A stretch of DNA of 64,000 nucleotides from JANNWF01 sp052390415. GTDB lineage: Bacteria > Pseudomonadota > Gammaproteobacteria > Xanthomonadales > Xanthomonadaceae. Every line of letters begins with the position of its first letter. Position 1 is the first letter of the stretch. Of this stretch, positions 8,976 through 18,381 are shown one piece after another. The notes beneath the pieces were generated by a model. That model searched no databases. It was given only the letters and a program-made list of their open reading frames with translations, and was not told where the DNA came from. The translations under genes and the position numbers were made by a program. The stretch lies in contig JBQTGY010000032.1 of assembly GCA_052390415.1 (NCBI GenBank), positions 1-64,000 on the forward strand, given 5' to 3'.

Positions 8976-10366
8976 ATCTTTCACGACGCAACTGGTTTAC
9001 CTGGGCGGGCGCAGGGGCGCTGGCACCGCTGGCATTCTGGGGACGGCGCGCCTTGGCGCAAGACCATTCACAGCATCGACCACCGGAACCGTCCGACGCT
9101 CTGCCCAGGTCGACGTCGGCGAGCGGCTACACGCCGGTGCGCACCCTCAACGGCTGGACGCTGCCGCATCGAATGGTCGATGGCGTGAAGGAGTTTCATC
9201 TCGTCGCCGAGGAGATCGAGCACGAGTTCGCGCCGGGATGCCGCGCCAAGTGCTGGGGCTACAACGGCACCACGCCGGGGCCGACCATCGAGGCGGTCGA
9301 GGGCGACCGCGTACGCATCTACGTGACCAACCGCTTGCCCGAGCACACAAGCGTGCATTGGCACGGCATCCTGCTGCCGAGTGGTATGGACGGCGTCGGC
9401 GGGCTGAGCCAGCCGCATATCCGGCCCGGGGAAACCTACGTCTACGAGTTCACCCTGCGCCAGCACGGTACCCACATGTACCACCCGCACGCCGACGAGA
9501 TGGTGCAGATGGCGGTCGGCATGATGGGCATGTTCATCATTCACCCCAAGGACGGTGAGCTCGAGCGTATCGACCGCGACTACGTCGTGTTGCTGCACAA
9601 CTGGGCGTTGCACCCAGGCACCTACCGCCCGGACCCCTCGGTGATGGTCGACTTCGACCTGTGGACGATGAACAGCAAGGTCTTCCCGGCAATCGAGCCC
9701 CTCGTTGCGCGAACCGGCGAGCGCGTGCGCGTGCGGATCGGCAACCTGTCGATGTGGAACCACCCGATCCACATGCACGGCGTGCAGTTTCACATCACCG
9801 GCTCGGACGGTGGCCGTTGGGCCAAGGGCCTGTGGCGACCCGAGACCACTGAGATCGTTGGCGTCGGCCAGACCCGCGATCTGGAATTCGTCGCCGTGCC
9901 CGGCGACTGGGCTTTCCACTGCCACATGTCGCATCACACGATGAATGCGATGGGACACGAGATTCCGAACACGCTCGGCGTCGACCAGTCCGGCGTGGAA
10001 GCGGAGATCCGCAAGCTGCTGCCGGGCTATATGGCGATGGGACAAGGCGGCATGGCCGAGCACCAGGAGCACACGGATTCTGGCCACATGACCGGCCCCG
10101 AGAACACCCTGCCGATGATGATGGGCAAGGGGCCATTCGGAAATCTCGAGATGGGCGGCATGTTCACCGTTGTCAAGGTGCGTGACGACCTGGCTGCCGG
10201 CGATTTCCGTGATCCAGGCTGGTACCCCAACCCCAAGGGCACGGTCGCCCATCGCATCAGCGCCGATCCTGATTTTGGGGCGCCCACGCGACGCGGTCCG
10301 CCGCCGGGCCCGCCGGCCGAGCTCAAAGCCAAACCGATGGACCACTCCACGATGAAGCACGGCTGA
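8972..10366 (+). CDS. Tat-exported multicopper oxidase
   Basis: A 464-residue periplasmic oxidase whose start overlaps the preceding stop by 4 bases. The N-terminus SRRNWFTWAGAGALAPLAF fits a twin-arginine signal. Copper ligands are visible: HWHG at about 129-132, YHPHADE at about 170, HPIHMHG at about 264 and HCHMSHH at about 316, giving the type 1 site and the type 2/3 trinuclear cluster. A Met/His-rich segment follows (GHMTGPENTLPMMMGKGP) and the tail is MDHSTMKHG. It is shorter than classical CopA (about 600 residues). It likely oxidises Cu(I) to the less toxic Cu(II), with a cytochrome c encoded immediately downstream as possible electron partner (inference). Confidence 0.92.
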   Translation: MNLSRRNWFTWAGAGALAPLAFWGRRALAQDHSQHRPPEPSDALPRSTSASGYTPVRTLNGWTLPHRMVDGVKEFHLVAEEIEHEFAPGCRAKCWGYNGTTPGPTIEAVEGDRVRIYVTNRLPEHTSVHWHGILLPSGMDGVGGLSQPHIRPGETYVYEFTLRQHGTHMYHPHADEMVQMAVGMMGMFIIHPKDGELERIDRDYVVLLHNWALHPGTYRPDPSVMVDFDLWTMNSKVFPAIEPLVARTGERVRVRIGNLSMWNHPIHMHGVQFHITGSDGGRWAKGLWRPETTEIVGVGQTRDLEFVAVPGDWAFHCHMSHHTMNAMGHEIPNTLGVDQSGVEAEIRKLLPGYMAMGQGGMAEHQEHTDSGHMTGPENTLPMMMGKGPFGNLEMGGMFTVVKVRDDLAAGDFRDPGWYPNPKGTVAHRISADPDFGAPTRRGPPPGPPAELKAKPMDHSTMKHG

Positions 10367-10376
10367 GGAGACCACC

Positions 10377-11036
10377 ATGAAACTGCTCAAGACACTGGTT
10401 GTTCTCGCGCTGCTCGGCATGGTGATGGCCGCTGCCGTCATCTGGAGCGGCGTCTACCACGTCGGCGCCGACGATCCGCATTGGTCTGCGACCTACCGTG
10501 TGCTGGAGGTCGCACGCCAGCGCTCGATCGCCGTCCGCGCGGCAGACATTGAGGTGCCCGACCTGTCCGACGCCGAACTGATCCGTAGCGGCGCCGGCAA
10601 CTACAGCGCCATGTGCGTGACCTGCCATCTCAGCCCCGACGCGGCAGAAACCGAGCTCAGCATCGGCCTGTATCCGCGCCCGCCGCGCTGGGATGCGCTG
10701 GGCCAGACCGATCCTGCCGAGGCCTTCTGGGTGCTCAAGCACGGCATCAAGGCTTCAGGCATGCCGGCTTGGGGCAAGAGCATGGACGACCGCTACCTGT
10801 GGGGCATGGTCGCCTTCATGCAGCAGTTCCCGGGCATGACCGCAGCACAGTACAGCGCGCAGGTGTCAGCCAGCGACGGCCATAGCCACGGCGGCGGCGA
10901 GACCGATGTCGGCGGCGGCGATCCGCATGCAGGACACGACGGTGCAAATGCCGAGCGTTCGTCTTTCGAGCCCGTCGACGATCCGATGGCGACGCCCTCC
11001 CGCGAGGAGCACAGCGATGATGGCCACGACCACTGA
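10377..11036 (+). CDS. Membrane-anchored cytochrome c with His-rich tail
   Basis: A 219-residue class I cytochrome c. One N-terminal hydrophobic helix (LVVLALLGMVMAAAVIW) serves as anchor or signal. The haem site CVTCH is at about residues 80-84 and the likely axial Met is in MPAWG near residue 129. After the haem domain comes a tail rich in His and Asp, with GHSHGGG, DPHAGHDG and a final SDDGHDH. It starts 10 bases after the oxidase gene with a GAGGAG site. It may shuttle electrons from the multicopper oxidase to the respiratory chain or the reverse; the DPHAGH tag is shared with other proteins of this window. Confidence 0.9.
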   Translation: MKLLKTLVVLALLGMVMAAAVIWSGVYHVGADDPHWSATYRVLEVARQRSIAVRAADIEVPDLSDAELIRSGAGNYSAMCVTCHLSPDAAETELSIGLYPRPPRWDALGQTDPAEAFWVLKHGIKASGMPAWGKSMDDRYLWGMVAFMQQFPGMTAAQYSAQVSASDGHSHGGGETDVGGGDPHAGHDGANAERSSFEPVDDPMATPSREEHSDDGHDH

Positions 11037-11084
11037 GTTACCCACCCACGAGGTCCTGCACCTCACCACACCCTGGAGAAACCT

Positions 11085-11603
11085 ATGAACCTTCGCATGA
11101 CATCCCTCGCGCTTGCCCTGGCGCTGGCCAGCCCTCTCGCATTTGGCCACGGCAACGAGAAACACAAGCCCTCGCAGGTGGAAGCCGGACGTGAAACCGC
11201 AGGGGCCGAGCAGACCATCCCGCCCGAATCTGCCGACGCCGTGGCGGTGCTCGAACGCTTCTCCGCCGCCTTGAGCGCAGGCGACCTCACGGGCGTCGGC
11301 GCTGAGCTCGATCCCGCCGTGCTGATTCTCGAAAGCGGTGGCGCCGAGCGCAGCCGCGACGAGTACCTCGGCGGACATGCCAAACACGATGCCGAGTTCC
11401 TCAAGGCCGCCCATATCACCCTGAAGCGCCGGACCGCCCAGGCCTCGGGCGATCTGGTCTGGGTCGGCAGCGAGAGCGAAATCCACGCCAGCAAGGACGA
11501 CAAGATGCTGATGATCTCCTCCACTGAGACCGCGATCCTGCGCAAGACCGTGCAAGGCTGGAAGATCGTGCACCTGCACTGGTCGTCGAGGGCGCAGCGA
11601 TGA
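11085..11603 (+). CDS. Secreted NTF2/SnoaL-like protein
   Basis: A 172-residue protein with a signal peptide (SLALALALASPLAFG) followed by His-containing GHGNEKHKPS. Residues of about 48-170 look like a DUF4440/SnoaL-like NTF2 fold, judging from AVAVLERFSAALSAGDL at the start and GWKIVHLHWSS at the end. Such proteins are small cone-shaped barrels with no fixed activity. A GGAGA site precedes the ATG. It overlaps the DUF411 gene by 4 bases and has a paralogue at 12234-12707, so two copies flank the DUF411 protein. Role in copper handling is inferred from place only. Confidence 0.82.
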   Translation: MNLRMTSLALALALASPLAFGHGNEKHKPSQVEAGRETAGAEQTIPPESADAVAVLERFSAALSAGDLTGVGAELDPAVLILESGGAERSRDEYLGGHAKHDAEFLKAAHITLKRRTAQASGDLVWVGSESEIHASKDDKMLMISSTETAILRKTVQGWKIVHLHWSSRAQR

Positions 11604-12139
11604 GCGGAGGGATCGAGAGAACCCGCATCGTGTGGGGCCTTGCGGCCCTGGCGGCTTTGGCGCTCTCCACCGCCTGCGCGCGCGAACCGGAAGCCGGCAG
11701 CGCAGCCACGACGACCACGCCCGATGCGGCCGCACCGAGTGTGATCGTTGCCACGACTCCGCGCATGATCGTCCACAAGACGCCCACGTGTGGCTGCTGC
11801 GGCCTGTGGGTCGAGCACATGCAGCGCGCCGGCTTCGAGGTGGAAGTGCGTGATACCGATAACCTCCACCCGGTGAAAGCCAGGCTCGGCGTCCCGTACG
11901 GCAAGGGCTCCTGCCACACCGCCGAGGTCGATGGCTATCTGATCGAAGGGCACGTGCCGGCCGACGACATCCGCCGTCTGTTGGCCGAGCGGCCCAAGGC
12001 GCGCGGACTGGTCCTTCCGGGGATGCCGCTCGGCTCGCCGGGCATGGAGACGCCGGATGGCCGCGTGCAACCCTACACAGTCGAACTGGTGGCTCAGGAC
12101 GGCAGCACGTCCGCCTTCCGCCAGCACGGTTCGCCGTGA
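11600..12139 (+). CDS. DUF411 protein, CopG-like copper-binding lipoprotein or periplasmic protein
   Basis: A 179-residue protein with an N-terminal hydrophobic segment ending ALSTAC, a possible lipobox, then a Thr/Ala-rich linker. The DUF411 domain starts with HKTPTCGCCGLWVEHM (Cys64, Cys66, Cys67) and includes GKGSCHTAEVDGYLIEGHVP (Cys near 105) and LVLPGMPLGSPGME. This family includes CopG, a periplasmic copper-resistance protein that binds a copper cluster through these cysteines. It is coupled to the preceding NTF2-like gene by a 4-base overlap. The copper role is well supported by family and neighbours. Confidence 0.88.
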   Translation: MSGGIERTRIVWGLAALAALALSTACAREPEAGSAATTTTPDAAAPSVIVATTPRMIVHKTPTCGCCGLWVEHMQRAGFEVEVRDTDNLHPVKARLGVPYGKGSCHTAEVDGYLIEGHVPADDIRRLLAERPKARGLVLPGMPLGSPGMETPDGRVQPYTVELVAQDGSTSAFRQHGSP

Positions 12140-12233
12140 CCCGGCTCGGCCTGCTTTCCGCCAGGCCGCAACCGCAGGTGCTGGCGCGGTCATCGCGCCA
12201 GCGCAACCTTGCCTCCAAACTTGGAGCAACACC

Positions 12234-12707
12234 ATGACACGCTCAATACTTGCGGCACTCTTGCTCAGCCTGCCCCTCCTCGGCCACGCCGCCACGCCGA
12301 CGCCCGACCCGGACGAAGCGGCGGTGAAGGCGGTGCTTGCCAGCTACAAGTCGGCGCTGGAGCGCCGCGATCTGGCCGGCACTGAAACCCTGTTCGCCGA
12401 CGACAACATCGTCGCCGAATCCGGCAAGCTGGAGGGCAGCTACCTCGACTATGTCGCCCACCACATCGGTCCCGAGCTGGGCCATTTCAAGCGCTTCGCG
12501 TTCTCCGACTACGCCGTCCGCGTCGAGCGCGTGGGCGATGTGGCCTGGGCCACGGAGACGTATCGCTATGTGATCGAACTGAAGGACCGCGCCGAGCCGA
12601 TCGAGCGGCAAGGTCTCAGCACAACGGTGCTGCAGCGCATCGATGGCGGGTGGAAGATCCGTTCGATGCACAGCTCGTCCCGAGCGCCGAAACCGCCGAC
12701 GCCGTAG
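12234..12707 (+). CDS. Secreted NTF2/SnoaL-like protein, second copy
   Basis: A 157-residue protein starting at the ATG at 12234, which has a GGAG site and gives a clean signal peptide (ILAALLLSLPLLGHA). The rest is a DUF4440-like NTF2 fold: AVKAVLASYKSALERRDLAG at the start and VLQRIDGGWKIRSMHSSSR at the end. It is similar in layout to the protein at 11085-11603, and both end in a segment meaning Gly-Trp-Lys-Ile followed by His and Ser pairs. It probably arose by duplication within the cluster. Function unknown. Confidence 0.82.
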   Translation: MTRSILAALLLSLPLLGHAATPTPDPDEAAVKAVLASYKSALERRDLAGTETLFADDNIVAESGKLEGSYLDYVAHHIGPELGHFKRFAFSDYAVRVERVGDVAWATETYRYVIELKDRAEPIERQGLSTTVLQRIDGGWKIRSMHSSSRAPKPPTP

Positions 12708-12872
12708 ACAGTGCATGGATGCCTCGGCCAGGCCGTTTCAGCGCCCGGTGGTCATCCGAGCCCACGGTGGTGCGTGCAGTGAGCCAGAGCGGGCAGCGCA
12801 GCCGGTTCGTTCAAGCGCTTTCGCCGTGGCGATCCCACAGTGTGGGCGTGATCACACTGAGAGGCACACACC

Positions 12873-13763
12873 ATGGCTGGATCGAACTTGAAGTTCGTAC
12901 CCCGCATTCGTCGGGCGGTCGCGCGGCATCGTCCCGGCATGCGCGCGCTCATTGGGGTGCTCGCGCTGTTGGTCATCCTGGATCCTGTGTTGTTCGACCG
13001 AAGCATCGTGCATCTGCTGGTTTGGCACTCCGTGATCTTCCTGATCCTGCTGTTGGCCCTGTTGATGGTGGAAAGTGCCCAAGACGCATCCTTCGACGAA
13101 AGGGCGCAGCCCCGCGCTCCGCGCTTCGTTCCCGCGCTGGGCTTCAAGGCGCTGACACCGCTCTACGACGGCGTGGTGAAGGCGACGACCCGCGAGGGGC
13201 TGTTCAAGCAAACGCTTATCGCGCAGGCAAACATCCAGCCGGGTCAGCATGTGCTGGACCTTGCGTGCGGCACCGGCACGTTGGCGGTTCAGATGGCACA
13301 GTTTCAGCCGCTCGCCCAGATCACGGGAGTGGATGGCGATCCTGAGGTACTGGCGCGGGCTCGCAAAAAGGTCGAGCGTGCAGGTGTGCGGGTGCGGCTT
13401 GATCACGCCAACGCAACCGCCTTGCCCTACGGGGCTGGGCAGTTCGACCGCGTGATGACAAGCTTGTTTTTTCATCACCTCGACTGGCCCGACAAACAGC
13501 GCGCCGCATCCGAGATACTGCGCGTGCTTAAGCCAGGCGGGGAACTGCACATGGCAGACTGGGGCAGGCCCGCGAACAGGCTGATGCGCTGGCTGTTCTT
13601 CCCGGTGCAGGTTCTCGATGGATTTGCCAATACGCGCAGTCACGTCGCCGGACAGCTGGTCGAGTTGTTTCAGCAGGCTGGCTTCCAAGCCGTCGTCGAG
13701 CGGGGTCGGATCAGCACGATGTTCGGCACGCTCTCGCTGTACAGCGCCGCTCGACCGCACTGA
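12873..13763 (+). CDS. Membrane-anchored class I SAM-dependent methyltransferase
   Basis: A 296-residue protein. Two hydrophobic helices lie at about residues 24-40 and 46-64 (ALIGVLALLVILDPVLF and LVWHSVIFLILLLALLM), followed by a Rossmann methyltransferase domain with motif I LDLACGTG near 128, GVDGDPEVL (acidic loop), and the UbiE-like LRVLKPGGELHMADWG. The substrate is unknown; lipid or quinone methylation is possible given the membrane anchor. It is the last gene of the plus-strand cop cluster, 165 bases after its neighbour, and ends 48 bases before the convergent cusA gene. Whether it belongs to the copper unit is uncertain. Confidence 0.85.
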   Translation: MAGSNLKFVPRIRRAVARHRPGMRALIGVLALLVILDPVLFDRSIVHLLVWHSVIFLILLLALLMVESAQDASFDERAQPRAPRFVPALGFKALTPLYDGVVKATTREGLFKQTLIAQANIQPGQHVLDLACGTGTLAVQMAQFQPLAQITGVDGDPEVLARARKKVERAGVRVRLDHANATALPYGAGQFDRVMTSLFFHHLDWPDKQRAASEILRVLKPGGELHMADWGRPANRLMRWLFFPVQVLDGFANTRSHVAGQLVELFQQAGFQAVVERGRISTMFGTLSLYSAARPH

Positions 13764-13811
13764 CGGCCGCCTCACCATGGAGCACACTGCTGGCTCGAAG
13801 ACTGACCCGCT

Positions 13812-16800
13812 TCATGTCCTTGTCAGTGATCGGCGTTTCACCAGCGCATAGATCGCCGGGATCACGGCCAGGGTCAGGATGGTCGATGACACCATGCCGC
13901 CCACCATGGGTGCGGCAATCCGGCGCATCACCTCGGAACCAGTACCTGTGCTCCACATGATGGGTAACAGACCCGCCATGATCGCGACGACGGTCATCAT
14001 CTTCGGGCGCACGCGCTCGACGGCGCCTTCGATGATCGCATCGGTGAGGTCACCGACGGTCAGCGATTCGCCGCTTTCTCGCCGCCGCCGCGCGCGCTCA
14101 TCAAGCGCATGGTCAAGATAGATCAGCATGACCACACCAGTCTCGGCCGCGACGCCGGCCAGGGCAATGAATCCCACGGCGACCGCGACGCTGAGGTTGT
14201 AGTCCAGCGCCCACATCAGCCACACGCCGCCGACCAGCGCGAACGGCACCGACAGCATCACGATCAGCGACTCGGTCACACGGCGGAAGTTGAGATAGAG
14301 CAGCAGGAAGATGATCGCCAGCGTCAGCGGGACGACGATCTTCATCTTGGCGATGGCGCGCTGCATGTACTCGTACTGGCCGCTCCACGTGGCGTAGTAG
14401 CCCGCAGGAAACGTCACCTCTCCGGCGACTGCCTCCTGTGCGCGACGCACGTAGGCGCCAAGGTCCGCGTCGCGGGTATCGACATAGATGTAGGCCGACA
14501 GCAGGGCGTTCTCGGTGCGGATCGACGGCGCGCCCTTGCGCACGCTGATGTCCGCCAGTTCGCCGAGCGGAATCTGCGCGCCGTCCATAGTCGGGACCAG
14601 CACCTGCGTCGCGATGGCCTCGGGGCTGTCACGCAGTTCGCGCGGGTAGCGCACGATCACCCCGAAGCGTTCGCGACCCTCTACCGTGGTCGTGACCATT
14701 TCGCCGCCCAGGGCCGCGGCAATGACGTCCTGCACCGCACCGACCGTCAGGTCGTACCGGGCGAGCCGGCGCAGGTCGGGCTGAATGTCGAGGTAGAAGC
14801 CGCCCGTGAGGCGTTCGGCATACGCGCTGGTGGTTCCCGGCACTTCGCGCACCACCGCTTCGATCTGCTTGGCCAAGCGCTCCATTTCGGTGAGGTCGGT
14901 GCCGAAGACCTTGATGCCGATCGGCGTGCGGATGCCGGTCGCCAGCATATCGGTGCGCGCCTTGATCGGCATGGTCCATGAGTTGGCGACCCCGGGAAAC
15001 TGCAGGGCTTTGTCCATCTCGGCGATCAGCGCATCCACCGTGAGCCCCATCCTCCACTGATCTTCAGGTTTCAGATTGATTACCGTCTCGAACATTTCCA
15101 ACGGCGCCGGATCGGTGGCGGTCAGCGCGCGGCCGGCCTTGCCGAACACCGACTCGACTTCGGGGAAGGACTTGATGATGCGGTCCTGCTGCTGCAGCAG
15201 TTCGGCCGCCTTGGTCGGCGACATGCCCGGCAGCGAGGCCGGCATGTAGAGCAGCGTGCCCTCGTTGAGCGTGGGCATGAACTCGCTGCCCAGTCGCGAC
15301 GCCGGCCAAGCTGTCGCGAGCAGCACCGCCAACGCAGCCAGCAGGGTCGCGACCTTGTGCCGCAGCACCACGGCGATCACCGGCCGGTACAGCGCGATCA
15401 ACAGGCGATTCACCGGATTCTTTGCCTCGGGCAGGATCTTGCCGCGCACGAACAGCAGCATCAGTACCGGCACCAGGGTGACCGACAGCAGTGCGCCACC
15501 GGCCATGGCGAAGGTCTTGGTGAAGGCCAGCGGATGGAACAGACGTCCCTCCTGGGCCTCCAGCGCAAACACCGGCAGGAACGACACCGTGATGATCAGC
15601 AGGCTGAAGAACAGCGCCGGGCCGACTTCGCGGCAGGCGTCGACGATCAGCTTTGACCTTGGAGTGCTGCCATCGTCCCGCTCGATGTGCTTGTGCGCGT
15701 TCTCGATCATCACGATGGCCGCGTCGACCATCGCGCCGATGGCAATCGCAATGCCGCCCAGGCTCATGATGTTGGAGTTCATGCCGAGCAGGCGCATGGC
15801 CAGAAAGGCAATCAATACGCCGATCGGCAGCATGATGATCGCCACCAGAGCGCTGCGCGCATGGACCAGGAACACCACGCAGACCAGCGCGACGATCAGG
15901 CTTTCCTCGATCAGCGTCCAGCGCAAGGTAGCGATGGCGCGGTAGATCAGGTCGGAGCGGTCGTAGACCGCGCGCAGCGAGACCCCTTCGGGCAGACCGC
16001 CGGCAATCTCGGCGATCTTGGTCTTCAGGCCCTCGATCACCGCCAGCGCGTTCTCGCCATAGCGGGCAACGGCGATGCCGCCGACAACTTCCCCCTCGCC
16101 ATTCAGTTCGGCGATGCCGCGGCGCTCGTCCGGCACCAGTTCGACCCGAGCCACGTCGCTTATTAGCACCGGCGTGCCGCCCTCGGCCTTGAGCACCAGC
16201 TGCTCGATGTCGGCGATGCCGCGCAAATAGCCGCGGCCACGTACCATGTACTCGGTCTCGCTCATTTCGACGATGCGCCCGCCGACGTCGCGGTTGCTCT
16301 CGGCGATCACCTGCATGATCCGATCCAAGCCGATGCCGTACTGGCGTAGCCGGACCGGATCCACGGTGACCGAGTACTGGCGCACGAATCCGCCGACGCT
16401 GGCGACTTCGGCGACACCCGGCGCCTTGGTCAACTGGTAGCGCACGTACCAGTCCTGGGTCGCGCGAAGCTCGTCGAGCGAGCGCTGCTCGCCTTCGAGC
16501 GCGTACTGATAGACCCAGCCGACGCCGGTCGCATCCGGCCCCAGCGTCGGGGTCACGCCCTCGGGCAGCTTCTGCGAGGCGAAGTTCAGGTACTCGAGCA
16601 CGCGCGAGCGCGCCCAGTACAGGTCGGTGCCATCCTCGAAGATGACGTAGACGAAGGACGCGCCAAAGAACGAGAACCCGCGCACCACCTTCGACTTCGG
16701 CACCGCCAGCATCGCCGTGGTCAGGGGATAGGTGACCTGGTCCTCGACCACCTGCGGCCCCTGGCCCGGCACTTCGGTAAACACGATGACTTGCACGTCG

Positions 16801-16928
16801 GACAGATCCGGCAAGGCATCCAGCGGCGTGCGCAACACCGCATAGACGCCGGCTGCGGTCACCGCCAGCGACAACACGAGGACCAGGAAGACGTTGCGGA
16901 CCGACCACTCGATCAGGCGGGCAAGCAT
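13812..16928 (-). CDS. cusA: CusA-type Cu/Ag RND efflux pump, inner-membrane subunit
   Basis: A 1038-residue pump of the heavy-metal RND family. The ATG at 16928 is preceded by GAGGAGAG and follows the cusB stop by one base; a longer frame upstream lies wholly inside cusB and is discarded. The N-terminus MLARLIEWSVRNVFLVLV is typical. TM4 near residue 394 has AIAIGAMVDAAIVMIEN, the monovalent (Cu/Ag) form. EFMPTLNEG lies near 549. It exports Cu(I)/Ag(I) from periplasm and cytoplasm through the CusCBA channel. It is the last gene of the cus unit and is convergent with the methyltransferase gene. Confidence 0.95.
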   Translation of the reverse strand: MLARLIEWSVRNVFLVLVLSLAVTAAGVYAVLRTPLDALPDLSDVQVIVFTEVPGQGPQVVEDQVTYPLTTAMLAVPKSKVVRGFSFFGASFVYVIFEDGTDLYWARSRVLEYLNFASQKLPEGVTPTLGPDATGVGWVYQYALEGEQRSLDELRATQDWYVRYQLTKAPGVAEVASVGGFVRQYSVTVDPVRLRQYGIGLDRIMQVIAESNRDVGGRIVEMSETEYMVRGRGYLRGIADIEQLVLKAEGGTPVLISDVARVELVPDERRGIAELNGEGEVVGGIAVARYGENALAVIEGLKTKIAEIAGGLPEGVSLRAVYDRSDLIYRAIATLRWTLIEESLIVALVCVVFLVHARSALVAIIMLPIGVLIAFLAMRLLGMNSNIMSLGGIAIAIGAMVDAAIVMIENAHKHIERDDGSTPRSKLIVDACREVGPALFFSLLIITVSFLPVFALEAQEGRLFHPLAFTKTFAMAGGALLSVTLVPVLMLLFVRGKILPEAKNPVNRLLIALYRPVIAVVLRHKVATLLAALAVLLATAWPASRLGSEFMPTLNEGTLLYMPASLPGMSPTKAAELLQQQDRIIKSFPEVESVFGKAGRALTATDPAPLEMFETVINLKPEDQWRMGLTVDALIAEMDKALQFPGVANSWTMPIKARTDMLATGIRTPIGIKVFGTDLTEMERLAKQIEAVVREVPGTTSAYAERLTGGFYLDIQPDLRRLARYDLTVGAVQDVIAAALGGEMVTTTVEGRERFGVIVRYPRELRDSPEAIATQVLVPTMDGAQIPLGELADISVRKGAPSIRTENALLSAYIYVDTRDADLGAYVRRAQEAVAGEVTFPAGYYATWSGQYEYMQRAIAKMKIVVPLTLAIIFLLLYLNFRRVTESLIVMLSVPFALVGGVWLMWALDYNLSVAVAVGFIALAGVAAETGVVMLIYLDHALDERARRRRESGESLTVGDLTDAIIEGAVERVRPKMMTVVAIMAGLLPIMWSTGTGSEVMRRIAAPMVGGMVSSTILTLAVIPAIYALVKRRSLTRT

Positions 16929-16929
16929 G

Positions 16930-18381
16930 TCAGTGCTCTCCTCGGTGACCAGCGTGCGGATCGTCGGCAGGGGGCTCGTTGGATTCAGTGGGAGTGCCGT
17001 GGCCATCGTGTGTCGAAGTCGATGCTGGAGGCGATTCGGTCGGCATCGTGTGACCGCTGTGGTCCTCAATCGGTGCGGAGTCAAGATTGCGACCGGTGGC
17101 CGGGATGGAGGGCTCGTCCACACCGTCTGCCGCGGTCGACAGGCCCTGCAGGGCCGACGTCAGGTTGCTCTCGGCATCGATAAGGAAGTTGGCCGACACC
17201 ACCACCTCCTCGCCGACCGCGACGCCGTCCAGCACCGCGACTTGATCACCCGCACGTCGCCCGAGACGAACATCACGCGGTTCGAAGCGGCCCGGCGCAA
17301 CCTGTACCAGCACGATCCGCCGTGTTCCGCTGTCGATCACAGCGGAGCGTGGCAAGACGATCGATTCCGCATCCGGGGTGCCGCCAAGCGTCACGTCACC
17401 GAACAGGCCGGGGCGCAGTGCACCGTCCTCGTTAGGCAGAACGATGCGCACGCCGATGGTGCGGCTGGCCATGTCGACGACCGGCTGGATGAAGTCGATA
17501 ACGCCGTCGCGATACTCGCCGGGAAGGCTCGGCGTCTCGAAACGCGCGTCGTTGCCAGTCGCCAGATCAGCTGCCATCGATGTCGGCACCTGCGCCACGA
17601 TCCAGACAGTGGACAGGTCCGCCAGCCGTAGCACCGTCTGCCCGGCTTCGAACCGGTCGCCCTCAACCACCATCTTGTCGATCACCACCGCATCGGACGG
17701 CGCGGTGAGCACGAGGCGTGCGGGTGCGCCAGACTTTGTAATCCGCCCTCCCGCCACCTCCCAGTTGCGTAGACGGGAATCGGCCGCGTCACGCAGCTGG
17801 CGCATGGCGTTGGCACTGGCCGGGTCGCTGGTGGCCAGGCGGCTGGCGGCCTCGTCGGCGATCCGGTATTCCTCCTGCGCGGCGAGCAAGTTCGGGCTGT
17901 AGAGGGTCATAAGCGGCTGACCGCGGCGCACCGGCATGCCGGTCTGGTTGGCGTGCAGCCGCTCGATCCAGCCCTCGAAGCGCGGCGCCACAACAAACTG
18001 CCTGGTTTCATCGACCTGCACGCTGGCGCTCACCCGCACTTCAGCGGACAGCCGATCAAGGGTAGCGATGTGTGTTCGCACGCCGAGCTTCTGGACCTTT
18101 TCCGGCGACAGCACGACGGTGCCGGACACCGATGGCGGTTCGCCGCCGGCATAGACCGGGATGTAGTCCATACCCATGCTGTCTTTCTTGGGCACTGGCG
18201 AGGTGTCCGGCAGACCCATCGGGTTGCGGTAATAGAGGATTTCAGGCTCGCCCTGCGGCGCAGCCGCAGCGTTCCCGGCTGCATGTTCCGTTGGAGGCGC
18301 CGTCGACCGACCGAGCCACCAGCCCGCGCCAAGCGCCAGGAGCACGGACGCGCCCAATCCCATCCAGTTCGACATTTTCAT
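16930..18381 (-). CDS. cusB: CusB-type periplasmic adaptor with heavy-metal-binding domain and His tail
   Basis: A 483-residue membrane-fusion protein. An N-terminal anchor helix is followed at about residues 48-77 by the CusB-type metal-binding segment (YYRNPMG, then DSMGMDYIPVY), which takes Cu(I)/Ag(I) through Met. Lipoyl and beta-barrel domains follow (HANQTGMPVRRGQPL, SDAVVIDKMVVEGD, LADLSTVWIVAQVP). The last 60 residues are His-rich (DHSGHTMP, THDGHGTP, DPHAGHRGEH), sharing the DPHAGH tag with proteins of the cop cluster. It overlaps cusC by 4 bases and abuts cusA. Confidence 0.94.
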   Translation of the reverse strand: MKMSNWMGLGASVLLALGAGWWLGRSTAPPTEHAAGNAAAAPQGEPEILYYRNPMGLPDTSPVPKKDSMGMDYIPVYAGGEPPSVSGTVVLSPEKVQKLGVRTHIATLDRLSAEVRVSASVQVDETRQFVVAPRFEGWIERLHANQTGMPVRRGQPLMTLYSPNLLAAQEEYRIADEAASRLATSDPASANAMRQLRDAADSRLRNWEVAGGRITKSGAPARLVLTAPSDAVVIDKMVVEGDRFEAGQTVLRLADLSTVWIVAQVPTSMAADLATGNDARFETPSLPGEYRDGVIDFIQPVVDMASRTIGVRIVLPNEDGALRPGLFGDVTLGGTPDAESIVLPRSAVIDSGTRRIVLVQVAPGRFEPRDVRLGRRAGDQVAVLDGVAVGEEVVVSANFLIDAESNLTSALQGLSTAADGVDEPSIPATGRNLDSAPIEDHSGHTMPTESPPASTSTHDGHGTPTESNEPPADDPHAGHRGEH

